Below are positions 8,970 to 16,636 of a DNA stretch of 64,000 bases, in pieces. Below the pieces are notes generated by a model. The model worked only from the letters and a program-made list of their open reading frames with translations, was not told the origin of the DNA and made no database searches. Every line of letters begins with the position of its first letter. Positions within the stretch are counted from its first letter, which is position 1. Source of the stretch: Arthrobacter oryzae (GTDB lineage: Bacteria > Actinomycetota > Actinomycetes > Actinomycetales > Micrococcaceae). Location: assembly GCF_030718995.1 (NCBI RefSeq), contig NZ_CP132204.1, forward strand, positions 2,790,001-2,854,000, read 5' to 3'. Position numbers and translations under genes: made by a program.

Positions 8970-10382
8970 ATGGAACAACAGACAAAGACGTCTGCCCGCG
9001 CCCTCGGCGCGGCCCTTAAACCCCGCCAGCTCACCATGATGGGCCTGGGAAGCGCCATCGGCGCCGGTCTGTTCATCGGCTCCGGCGCGGGCATCCAGGC
9101 TGCCGGCCCGGCGGTGCTGATCTCCTACCTCGTGGCCGGCACGCTCATCATCCTGGTGATGTGGGCGCTCGGCGAGATGGCCGCCGCCAATCCGGACAGC
9201 GGGGCCTTCTCCGTCTATACCGCTAAGGCCTACGGGCCGGTGGCCGGTGCCACGGTGGGCTGGCTGTGGTGGATTCAGCTGGTCGTCGTGATCGCGGCCG
9301 AGGCGCTGGGTGCGGCGGGCCTGCTGGCCACCATCTTCCCGGCCCTGCCGGTGTGGCTGATGGCTTTCGTGTTCATCGTGGTGCTCACCGCCGTGAACCT
9401 CACCAGCGTGAAGAACTTCGGCGAGTTCGAGTTCTGGTTCGCGCTGCTGAAGGTGGCGGCAATCGTGGCGTTCCTGGCTGTGGGCGCTGCCCTGCTCTTC
9501 GGCTGGCTGCCGGGCGTGCAGTCGCCGGGTCTGTCCAACTTCATGGGCGACGGCTTTGCCCCGAGTGGTTTCGCCGGGATTGCCACGGCACTGTTCGTGG
9601 TGGCGTTTGCGTTCGGCGGCACCGAGATCGTCTCCGTGGCGGCAGCTGAGACCGCGGAGCCGGCCCGTAGCGTGAAGAAGGCAGTCCGGACTGTGCTGTG
9701 GCGCATCCTGGTGTTCTACATCGGTGCCATCTTCATCATCGCTGCTGTTGTTCCCGTGGGTTCGGCGGGGCTGAAGAGCCCGTTCGCCGCGGTGCTGGAT
9801 GCGGCCGGCATGCCCGGTGCAGCCACCGCCATCACGCTGGTGGCTGTTGCCGCACTGCTCTCCGCCCTCAACGCCAATCTCTACGGTGCGTCACGGATGG
9901 CGTACTCCCTCGCGGAGCGGGGTGAGGCACCACGCCTGCTTGCCTCGGTGTCCAAGGCGCGTGTGCCGGTTGTCGCAGTCCTGGCCAGCGTCGCCTTCGG
10001 CGTTGTCACGGTTGTGCTGGAGCTGGCCTTCCCCGAGATGGTCCTTCCCGTCCTGCTCAACATTGTGGGCTCGACCTGCCTGCTGGTATGGACGTCTGCA
10101 CTCGTCGCCCAGCTCGCGCTGCGCCTCCGCGCCGACCGCGAGGGGACGGAGCTTCCCCTGCGGATGCCCGGCTTCCCGTGGCTCACGGTGTTTGGTCTGG
10201 TCATCCTCGCTGCTATCTTCACGGTGGGGTTCATCGGCGAGGACTCGCGTCCCCAGCTCCTGAGCACTTTCGGGCTTGTGGCGGTTCTCGCGGTGGGGTG
10301 CTGGATGAACAACCGGAACCGGAAGGCTTCGCCGGTTGTCGAATCTTCGGATGGTGCCAAGCAGCCGGTGCTCATCGACTAG
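8970..10382 (+). CDS. APC-superfamily amino acid permease
   Basis: 470-aa integral membrane protein with about 12 hydrophobic segments. The N terminus has the family signature MMGLGSAIGAGLFIGSG (helix 1, substrate backbone recognition), and the conserved ALFVVAFAFGGTEIVSVAAAE region lies near residue 215. It belongs with the AAT-type amino-acid:proton symporters (GabP/AroP/CycA-like). The start is well supported by AGAGGA 7 bp upstream of ATG. It lies 41 bp downstream of the aminotransferase in the same direction, so the pair probably forms an operon for uptake and deamination of one amino acid. Substrate unknown. Confidence 0.9.
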   Translation: MEQQTKTSARALGAALKPRQLTMMGLGSAIGAGLFIGSGAGIQAAGPAVLISYLVAGTLIILVMWALGEMAAANPDSGAFSVYTAKAYGPVAGATVGWLWWIQLVVVIAAEALGAAGLLATIFPALPVWLMAFVFIVVLTAVNLTSVKNFGEFEFWFALLKVAAIVAFLAVGAALLFGWLPGVQSPGLSNFMGDGFAPSGFAGIATALFVVAFAFGGTEIVSVAAAETAEPARSVKKAVRTVLWRILVFYIGAIFIIAAVVPVGSAGLKSPFAAVLDAAGMPGAATAITLVAVAALLSALNANLYGASRMAYSLAERGEAPRLLASVSKARVPVVAVLASVAFGVVTVVLELAFPEMVLPVLLNIVGSTCLLVWTSALVAQLALRLRADREGTELPLRMPGFPWLTVFGLVILAAIFTVGFIGEDSRPQLLSTFGLVAVLAVGCWMNNRNRKASPVVESSDGAKQPVLID

Positions 10383-10593
10383 ATCGGCGTTTGAACCACT
10401 TCGTGTTCGATGCACAGATGGGGTGCATCCGGCTTGGCCGGGGGCGCAGTTGGGAACCCATGCCAGGCTGACCGCCTGAACTCAGGCCTGCCGGGTATTG
10501 GTCATGGACAGTATCCGGCAACCTCTTCTCCTGGGGGAGACCGCATTCATTATTGCCGTATCGGCGACGATATGGCGGGCGGGGCCCCGACGT

Positions 10594-10740
10594 TCAGCGC
10601 TAAGAGGAGACTGCCGCACGCTCGCGGAAGCTCACGGTTTCGCTGTCGCCAGGGTCTTCGCCGATAATGACGCCAGCGCCTTTGGCGGACGCAAGAGGCC
10701 CGAAGCCCGTAATGATATGGATCAAGCATTTCGTGGTCTT
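10594..10740 (+). pseudogene. Remnant of a serine recombinase (resolvase N-terminal domain)
   Basis: A short in-frame stretch reads DCRTLAEAHGFAVARVFADND, split here as CRTLAEAHGF and VFADNDASAF, followed by GGRKRPEARNDM. This matches the part of the serine recombinase catalytic domain where a conserved Arg-Asp-cysteine-rich segment is followed by DND-SA and a KRP motif. The N-terminal catalytic-serine segment and all of the DNA-binding part are missing, and the surrounding frame is not recombinase-like, so this is a degraded fragment. It sits exactly where ordinary metabolic genes stop and accessory DNA begins, so it may mark the old insertion end of the island. Similarity judged by eye only. 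Confidence 0.45.
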
Positions 10741-10879
10741 CTGAAACTTGCCGATTTCACCACGCCCGACCTCTTGGGTCGGTGCGACACCGGCAGTTCT
10801 ATATATTTGTTCGGTGACATCAACTGCAGTGAGCGCCGAATCGTCCACATCGTTCAAATCCGCCTCCTGGGCCGGTGAC

Positions 10880-11668
10880 ATGGAGGACCTGAAGTATCTG
10901 ATTAAGGTTTTGGATGAACTTGGCCAAAGCGCGAGCGATTCCATGCGGTTACGGCACCAGCAGTCCCATGCTGCGCGGTTTGCCGAAGCAGAGCGATCCT
11001 ACGGGGCGAATGCAAGGCATCCAGCCCTTGAAGAGGGCTGGTGGATCGACAATTGGGAGGCTAGCGAGGAGAGTTCGCTCGAGGACGCCCTTCAAAGGAT
11101 GACTGTCAGAATCAGGGCAGAGCACAAAGACTTTGGGCGGGTGGTTGAGGGGCCTGCGGAAGCGGTATTGGGTGAAATTGACCTTACTGATCTTGTGAGC
11201 CTGCGTCTCTCCGTGGGCAAATCCCTATACTCTGGGACGACCCCCGCCGTTCAAGTCAGGATGGATCGAGCGAACGGTGTCGAGGTGGAAATTCGCGATC
11301 AAGGATCGGATTGGGTCAGGGTCGCCGAATCAAAACTCAAGACGGCTGTCGCTAAGCACCGCCCTTGGTACTGGTGGATGCGAAGCTCATTAGTGCTAAT
11401 TCCCTTGTTCTTCCTACCGGTTCACGCACTGGCACGCGTCATGTTCATCAAGGAACGGCTTGACCTGTCCGGAGAACTGACGCTGGGAGTATTCGAGGCG
11501 CTTGTGACAGTCGGTTTAGTCCTCCTGTGGCAAAAACTCATGCCGGGTTTTGAGCTATTCAAGGTCGGCAGCCGTGCCCGCGCGGCTAGGATTCTAGCCA
11601 TGATTGGGACTTTGGCGTTATCGGTTGCGGGCATTATCATTCCGCTACTTATGCCATCCGGTAAATAG
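10880..11668 (+). CDS. Hypothetical membrane protein with long soluble N-terminal domain
   Basis: 262-aa protein of unknown function. The first 175 or so residues are soluble and charged (starting MEDLKYLIKVLDELGQ). Two membrane segments follow near residues 180-205 and 210-235 (LVLIPLFFLPVHA; LTLGVFEALVTVGLVLLW) and a third near the C terminus (ILAMIGTLALSVAGIIIPLL). I chose the ATG at 10880 because upstream in-frame codons give unlikely protein. The ribosome site is weak. Codon use is less GC-biased than in the metabolic genes, which fits acquired DNA. I do not recognise a family. Confidence 0.6.
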   Translation: MEDLKYLIKVLDELGQSASDSMRLRHQQSHAARFAEAERSYGANARHPALEEGWWIDNWEASEESSLEDALQRMTVRIRAEHKDFGRVVEGPAEAVLGEIDLTDLVSLRLSVGKSLYSGTTPAVQVRMDRANGVEVEIRDQGSDWVRVAESKLKTAVAKHRPWYWWMRSSLVLIPLFFLPVHALARVMFIKERLDLSGELTLGVFEALVTVGLVLLWQKLMPGFELFKVGSRARAARILAMIGTLALSVAGIIIPLLMPSGK

Positions 11669-11694
11669 GGGCAGGCGCGCGCCTAGAAACGCCC

Positions 11695-11868
11695 ATGGCT
11701 GAAGCAGAGGTGTCGTGGTGGACAATCCCACCTAGAACAATGTCTATTGATGATGAGAAGGAACCCCCGGTGCCTGCTGACGTGGAGGGCAAGATCCCCC
11801 AAAGGAGGTCCACGGCGTTGGGGACGGGGAAAAGCCGGTTCCCAATGCCGCGTGGAGTCCTCGGATGA
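11695..11868 (+). CDS. Possible small hypothetical protein (57 aa)
   Basis: Reading frame of 57 codons starting at ATG 11695 (MAEAEVSWWTIPPRTMSIDD) and ending at TGA 11866. It is hydrophilic, rich in Pro and Arg, and has no recognisable domain. There is no clear ribosome site and nothing to confirm expression. It lies in the poorly coding stretch between the membrane protein and the next small gene, so it may be chance. Confidence 0.25.
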   Translation: MAEAEVSWWTIPPRTMSIDDEKEPPVPADVEGKIPQRRSTALGTGKSRFPMPRGVLG

Positions 11869-11976
11869 GCCGACCAAATACTAGGGACGCCCTCAAAAGC
11901 AGTTGCTGTGCTGATTGGGGTTTCTCGACTTGATCAGGTACTTTTCACGGGTCTACTTGGACCTAAGATCGTAGGC

Positions 11977-12171
11977 ATGGCTACATACAGAGTGACTCCT
12001 TACAAAGACGACCATGACGTGCTCGCAGTATTTGAAGCCCAGGACATGAATGAAGCTGTATTTCTGGGTATTCAGCACGCGTCCGGAGCTACCTACAAGC
12101 TGTGGGTTCAGCAAGCCAACGGAGACTGGGTAGTGGCCTCGCGCGAGCCGGGCCGCCGATACGGCAAATAG
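11977..12171 (+). CDS. Small hypothetical protein (64 aa)
   Basis: 64-aa soluble protein beginning MATYRVTPYKDDHDVLAVFE and ending with a basic tail (EPGRRYGK). Codon positions show a normal bacterial pattern and the composition is protein-like (alternating beta-type hydrophobics, VWVQQANGDWVVA type), so I consider it likely real. The upstream frame is open but gives no better start. No family recognised. It stands alone in the accessory region. Confidence 0.5.
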   Translation: MATYRVTPYKDDHDVLAVFEAQDMNEAVFLGIQHASGATYKLWVQQANGDWVVASREPGRRYGK

Positions 12172-12599
12172 CCTCGGTAGGAGCGGACTCGCCATAAGTA
12201 GTTCAGCTGCTCGCAGCAAAGTCAGAACACATGCTTCCGAACCACAGTGAGTCCTTCGCCATTCATGTGTACCAGGTCAGATTTGAGGCTAGGGGGCCTC
12301 CCGGGGAAGGCTTCTATCGCCGCTCGTTGCCTCGCTCCGGTAACAACGTTGCCTCCGAAGTCCCCCAGAGTTCACAGCCATCCGGCCTACCCCACAGACG
12401 TCTCCTGTGGATACTCAGCCCGCAAGACGGAGACAAGCTGCCCCACCTTCCGAAGAGCGCGGGGCGTCTTATTGGGGAACTTAGCCGATCTTGGCGACCC
12501 GTTACACGGGGTCATCTACTTCTCCTTGGGGGAACGAAATGAATGCTGCACTGACCGCTCTTGCTGAAGCTCTCGTAGCAGTTGGGGAACGTATACACG
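12172..12599. other. Gap without a supported gene
   Basis: About 430 bp between the 64-aa gene and the permease remnant. Several frames are open but all give low-complexity Pro/Arg/Ser translations typical of antisense or noncoding GC-rich DNA. I saw no terminator, repeat or RNA here. An in-frame ATG with an upstream GGGGGAACG lies near 12540, just before the permease similarity begins, and may be a fortuitous start. Confidence 0.4.
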
Positions 12600-13074
12600 T
12601 GGTGTCCACCCAGGGCGCCGGCGGTCTGGCCAGCACCCAGCCGTTCTTCAACGATACGTCCAGCTTCACCACCATCTCCGCCGGTGCCGCCAGCGCCGCC
12701 TACTCGTTCCTCGGGTTCGACGCCGTCACCACCCTCACCGAGGAGACCGTCGAACCGCGCAAGAACATGGCCCGCGCCATCATGCTCATCCCCCTGATAG
12801 ACGGCGGCATCTTCGTCACCGTCTCTTACGTGACCCAGCTGGTCCACCCGGGAGGGTGTTTGAGGACTCGGCCTCCGCGGCCAGCTCCATCGCCCTGCAG
12901 ATCGGCGGGCAGCTGTTCGGCGCCGTGTTCCTCGCCGGACTGGTGGTGGCGCAGTTCGCCTCCGGCCTCGCCGCGCAGGCCAGCGCCTCCCGACTGCTCT
13001 ACGCGATGGGCCGGGACTCCGTCCTGCCCAAGGCGGTCTTCGGCCGGCTCAGCGCGAAATACCACACCCCGTAG
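12600..13074 (+). pseudogene. Fragment of an APC-family amino acid permease, frameshifted
   Basis: Internal part of an amino-acid permease. The first frame gives FLGFDAVTTLTEETVEPRKN and VSYVTQLVHPGG, then at about 12853-12858 the reading continues only in another frame (FEDSASAASSIALQIGGQLF, then ASASRLLYAMGRDSVLPKAV). The join GGAGGG-TGTTTGAG is explained by loss of one G from a G run. Both ends of the gene are missing: the N-terminal half is absent and the sequence stops at TAG 13072, where relatives continue into the C-terminal helices. It is not a copy of the intact permease at 8970, whose sequence differs. Clearly non-functional as a transporter. Confidence 0.8.
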
Positions 13075-13235
13075 AAATTGTTCCGGCTGGGCTCATGGCG
13101 TTTGATACGATCGCGCCGAATCGCGAAAAGATGTTTGCCCATTGTCCAGTTCTGGCCCGTCTTCGGGGGAAAGATTGGCTTGACGCCGTTGCGCATTTCG
13201 GACATTATTTGAGCGCCAGCTGCCTGAATCGGCAC

Positions 13236-14069
13236 TTAGGACTTCAGCGCAAGCGGTTCCGGTGCCTGCAGAGGAATTGAGAGATCTATTAAGAAACCCG
13301 CCGTTGCCTGCCTGGCAGTCGATGTTAGCCAGTCGTAGAGCATCTCAACGCCGTACGTAAGCCTGAGATCACCGAGGGTCGGCGCGGAACGCTTCGGTTC
13401 GGTTGTCGCCCCGGGCACCAGGATACCGATGCCGACCACGGAGAACTCAACCGCCCCCTGCTTACCTTCCACCTGGGCCAGAACGGTGATGTCCCCTGCT
13501 GACTTCGTTGGGCTCCCCAAGGAGAAGGTAAAACTAGGCCCTGGTACCTCTCCCTCAGTGGGCAGGTTGCGAAAAACGTGCGTGCTGACAAGGACATGGG
13601 CCTTGAGCAGATAATCTTCGTTCAGTTTCATCGAAGCACTTCCGCGTGGGGCGTCCAGATTGTGCAGTCTGCTGGTAACCTTTGCCCGGAATTCAGTTTC
13701 CATTCTGGACAGAATGTCCTTTTCCCGATTTCTGAGGTGTGGGAGGGGTATGGGTCGCTCGGTCTGCCCAAGCTCATCTTCCATTGGCAGATTGCGAATT
13801 TCAATTCGTTGCCCGAGTGCGGTGGCATAACGCATGATTGTGGATACGCGCGGGTCACCGCCCAAGCTTTCAAATCGACAAACGGCTTCCTGACTCACGC
13901 GCATTCGAGACCCCAATTCCTTCTGGGTGAGACCTTGGCGCTTGCGTTCGTCTATCAGCCGGCGGACAAGCTTTTGCTTCTCAGCGGAGTTCTTGAGGTG
14001 GAGAACCTCGTGAGGATCGTCGGTGTTACCGCCCAGGGCCTCAAAGATTTCCGTTAGACGATTGACCAT
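13236..14069 (-). CDS. XRE-family HTH protein with SecB-like C-terminal domain (putative antitoxin-chaperone fusion)
   Basis: 277-aa protein. Residues 35-90 form an XRE helix-turn-helix (RKRQGLTQKELGSRM, VSQEAVCRFESLGGDPRVST) of the HigA antitoxin type. After a charged linker (100-145), residues 148-275 show a pattern I read as SecB-like: a beta strand start (NEDYLLKAHVLVS), alternating strands (ITVLAQVEG, VEFSVVGIGILVPG), then a helix (VEMLYDWLTSTA) and a closing strand ending IPLQAPEPL. This order mirrors SecB. Toxin-antitoxin-chaperone loci normally encode HigA and SecB separately; a fusion would be unusual. It is last of four minus-strand genes, 41 bp after the previous stop. HTH is confident; SecB similarity is by-eye inference. 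Confidence 0.7.
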   Translation of the reverse strand: MVNRLTEIFEALGGNTDDPHEVLHLKNSAEKQKLVRRLIDERKRQGLTQKELGSRMRVSQEAVCRFESLGGDPRVSTIMRYATALGQRIEIRNLPMEDELGQTERPIPLPHLRNREKDILSRMETEFRAKVTSRLHNLDAPRGSASMKLNEDYLLKAHVLVSTHVFRNLPTEGEVPGPSFTFSLGSPTKSAGDITVLAQVEGKQGAVEFSVVGIGILVPGATTEPKRSAPTLGDLRLTYGVEMLYDWLTSTARQATAGFLIDLSIPLQAPEPLALKS

Positions 14070-14110
14070 GAATATAACCTAAAGCTTATATGCCCCTTTG
14101 GTCAACACGG

Positions 14111-14602
14111 TCAAGGCGTCGCTGTTTGGGCCGGCCTCCAGCCCATGGAACGCAACCAGGCAAGGTACACGTCAGCCGCCTCCAGGATCTGCGAGTTCTG
14201 CAATATCTTCCAGTCGCTGCCCTCTTTCAGCGCGTACTTGAGGGCTAGAACCAAGGTTTCGGCTGTGGGCTCGGCGAAATAGATGCGATGCCCTTCTGGG
14301 CGTTCCCCCACATACAGCTCTCCGATATCGACACCCCTCTCGGCCGCGGCGACTTTCATCGGGTATGTCACGTCACGGGAGCGGAGGCGGCTCGGGTCCT
14401 CGGCCGCAGCATCCAGGACAGCGGCTATCTCACCTCGGATATAGGGATCGGTCCTGGCGACTGCGGCAAGTTCTGCTATGAAGTTTCCGATAAAGACCCA
14501 CTGCGCCCCGCCCGTTCTAACGGCTAACTCAGTCTTTGTTTTTTGAACGAAGGTTGCCTGGATTAGCCGGGATGGAAGTGTCGGGCGGTCTGCACCAGTC
14601 AC
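14111..14602 (-). CDS. Hypothetical protein, possible RelE/HigB-like toxin
   Basis: 163-aa soluble protein. Residues about 92-155 have the layout of RelE/HigB mRNA-interferase family members: an IGELYV strand, then HRIYFAEP, then a hydrophobic strand LVLALKYALKEG, then a spacer and helix (ILEAADVYLAWL). In HigB the equivalent pieces are an R-x-x-YF strand, a strand ending in a lysine-rich turn, and a closing helix. The N-terminal half is helical and unfamiliar. Its start overlaps the previous gene's stop by 4 bp. It precedes an XRE protein, the order toxin then antitoxin typical of higBA. The toxin reading is a hypothesis; the catalytic residues are not clear. Confidence 0.5.
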   Translation of the reverse strand: MTGADRPTLPSRLIQATFVQKTKTELAVRTGGAQWVFIGNFIAELAAVARTDPYIRGEIAAVLDAAAEDPSRLRSRDVTYPMKVAAAERGVDIGELYVGERPEGHRIYFAEPTAETLVLALKYALKEGSDWKILQNSQILEAADVYLAWLRSMGWRPAQTATP

Positions 14603-15507
14603 TGGTGGTCCTCATCAAATAACGTTTGAACTGGAGTCAGCGCCAGGAGACGGTATGTTGTGGTGGACTTCTTGCCGGATCGCTGTTGGATCGTAGATGC
14701 CTCAAGCCGCGCGTGAATCCGCTGCCCCAGGTGCTGTTGAACTTGCGGGAGGAGGGAAGCATCAACTGCTCCGTATATGTCCACGCCCGAGTCGGGTTGG
14801 AGGTAGAAGACGCGGCGCGAGCTTCGCATCCCGTCCAGCACTCCCTCTTGTTCTATGATCCGGATGTCCTCGTGACTGGCCATGAGAGCATCGCTCAAGA
14901 CGTCAGCCTGTTCACTTGTCAAAACGCTTGAGTATGAGCGGGAACCCGCCGCAGTAAATGTTAGGCCTAGGCCTGATTCATTGCTCTGTACGGCCTCGAC
15001 GAGATGACTGATCGCGCTTCTAAGAGTCATTCGCTGCCCCAGCACAGCATCGAGCGACCGGTCATCATCAGAGGTGGACGGGAGTATCTCAAGCAGCTCA
15101 TGGATTGCCGCCTCCGCCAGCGTGCGATGTGGACCCAAGCCCGGCATCTCGTCTTGCTCTGGGGCGTCGGGCTCAGGGAACGAGAAATAGACTGTCGAGC
15201 CTACCTGCCCTCGACAGATAAGCGGCGCCCGTTGGCGATCGACTTTAAGGACTGAGGTGACCTCCGTGCCCCCATCGCGAAGTACATGACCTATTTTGCC
15301 TGCGGCGGCTTGGAGGGACCGCAGCAGGGTGGCTGATTCGTAGGCATCCACGGTCGACTTATTGATGGCGGTAACCTTCAGAAGCGAAGACTCGGGACGC
15401 CCATAGTATTCACGCTCAGCCGCGAGCAGGGAAGCCTTGGCTAGCCGGTCGAGCCAGTTGCCGGAAGGCGCTGAATTGAAGGCGCTACGCAATGGGTTGT
15501 TCACCAC
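14599..15507 (-). CDS. Hypothetical protein, second gene of the four-gene operon
   Basis: 302-aa soluble protein with no recognised family. The N-terminal half is helical. The C-terminal half (about 160-300) looks beta-rich, with RVFYLQPDSGVDIYGAVD, HARLEASTI and TTYRLLALTPV segments. No membrane segment, signal peptide or obvious catalytic motif. It overlaps the gene before by 7 bp and the gene after by 4 bp, so it is translationally coupled to both and must act with them. Codon use matches its operon partners. A sensor or antitoxin-like partner of the nucleotidyltransferase-like protein is possible but unproven. Confidence 0.6.
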   Translation of the reverse strand: MVNNPLRSAFNSAPSGNWLDRLAKASLLAAEREYYGRPESSLLKVTAINKSTVDAYESATLLRSLQAAAGKIGHVLRDGGTEVTSVLKVDRQRAPLICRGQVGSTVYFSFPEPDAPEQDEMPGLGPHRTLAEAAIHELLEILPSTSDDDRSLDAVLGQRMTLRSAISHLVEAVQSNESGLGLTFTAAGSRSYSSVLTSEQADVLSDALMASHEDIRIIEQEGVLDGMRSSRRVFYLQPDSGVDIYGAVDASLLPQVQQHLGQRIHARLEASTIQQRSGKKSTTTYRLLALTPVQTLFDEDHQ

Positions 15508-15989
15508 GAAACCTCCACGAATCCTCGCCCTGCAGCGGATGTACCGTCACCAGTGCACGCCTTTGTCCAAAATTCCTCTTGGTCAGGTCTTGCTAGAAAA
15601 GCCTTAATGACTCCGCCTAGCGGATGGAGATCCTCAACGTAGTAAGGATCAGGAGCTCCGACAATTACGTCGCTGAGCGACAAGAGCGAAAGGATTTCCA
15701 ACTGGCGAACCTCACTAAGGCGCCCCAGATCCGACCAAGAGTTTGGGTAGATGACCAGCCGTGTGGCCGCAGAATCGTCCGCCCTGTGGGTCATTGCTCC
15801 GTCGATCCAGCACCGTCCGCTCCCAATGAAGTCCCGGACCCGAGCCAAGTAGGCAGAGACTCCGCTGTAAAGCTTCTCTTTGTGGCCTCGGTGCTCGGCT
15901 TCGACCACAAGCCGCTCGTAAGCGTCGGGCATCGACGCAATATGTCGGCCTTCAGGAAGATAGCCGCTGGTTCCCCACTTAGGAAGCAC
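15501..15989 (-). CDS. DUF6932-like (nucleotidyltransferase-fold) protein
   Basis: 162-aa protein, first gene of the operon. It opens with the LP-x-G pattern of DUF6932 proteins (MLPKWGTSGYLPEGRH), has a helix, then WIDGAMTHRADDSA where family members carry a G-S-x-x-T/K and a D-x-D nucleotidyltransferase motif, and closes with a short RGFVEVSW strand as they do. In this copy the Ser after the Gly is Ala and the D-x-D pair is not evident, so catalysis may be lost or altered. DUF6932 is related to MNT/AbiEii-type folds used in toxin-antitoxin and abortive infection systems. By-eye assignment. Confidence 0.5.
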   Translation of the reverse strand: MLPKWGTSGYLPEGRHIASMPDAYERLVVEAEHRGHKEKLYSGVSAYLARVRDFIGSGRCWIDGAMTHRADDSAATRLVIYPNSWSDLGRLSEVRQLEILSLLSLSDVIVGAPDPYYVEDLHPLGGVIKAFLARPDQEEFWTKACTGDGTSAAGRGFVEVSW

Positions 15990-16636
15990 TCAATTTCCCC
16001 CGTTAGTCTCAGCCTGTTCACGGCGTTTGAGCTTATGTGCGCGTCCGCTGTCGGACTCAGTAAACGAATCATAATCCGTCTTCCCTAGAAGACGAGCGAC
16101 GCGCGAGTGGCGAAGAGCTTTTAGGCTGAGCGCTTCGAGCTCGCAGTCCCGCCGAGAGTCAGGTTGGCCTTATGTCACCTTGAATATGACTTGGATCGAG
16201 TGAAGCTGGGCGAATACTCATCCTGTGATCGCAGACGACAAGAGAGTGACTCCTTGGCGAATGGGCCAAGTGGCCCCTTGGCCAATAGACTGTCGAGTGG
16301 CGAACTTAGTTTGAGCCGAACCGTGACTCTAGTCCGGCGGGGACTGTTATCTCCGTAGAATAAATGAGTCATGATCCAGGACTGCAAAGTAGGCGCGCCC
16401 AGACGCCCCGCCGTTCGCACACGAGTCCCAGGCGGATGACAGGTGAACGCCCGCCTTTTTCCGTCGGCTTTTCCGGGTGCTGGTTAGCACGCAGCCAAGC
16501 TAATGTGTGGCTGCTTGGCAGCTTCGGGGGAGGCATCGCATTCAGTCCACTGCGACTGGCCGGAACGAGCTTAGTTGACGAATCTGCGGACTCATATCGT
16601 CGCGGAAAAGCGGTCGCCTGATGTATCGTCCCAACC
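15990..16636. other. Divergent intergenic region with a small hairpin
   Basis: About 650 bp without a convincing gene between the four-gene minus operon and the plus-strand DUF262 gene, so it should hold both promoters. At 16264-16283 there is a 7-bp stem (GGCCAAG / CTTGGCC) with a 6-nt loop, flanked by repeated TTGGCGAA/TGGCGAAC words, which could be an operator. GC content is visibly lower than in the flanking metabolic DNA. Frames here give unlikely proteins. Confidence 0.4.

Noticed and set aside
16264..16283. GGCCAAG/CTTGGCC hairpin as an attachment site
   Set aside because: No second copy at the other end of the island and no tRNA gene near it.
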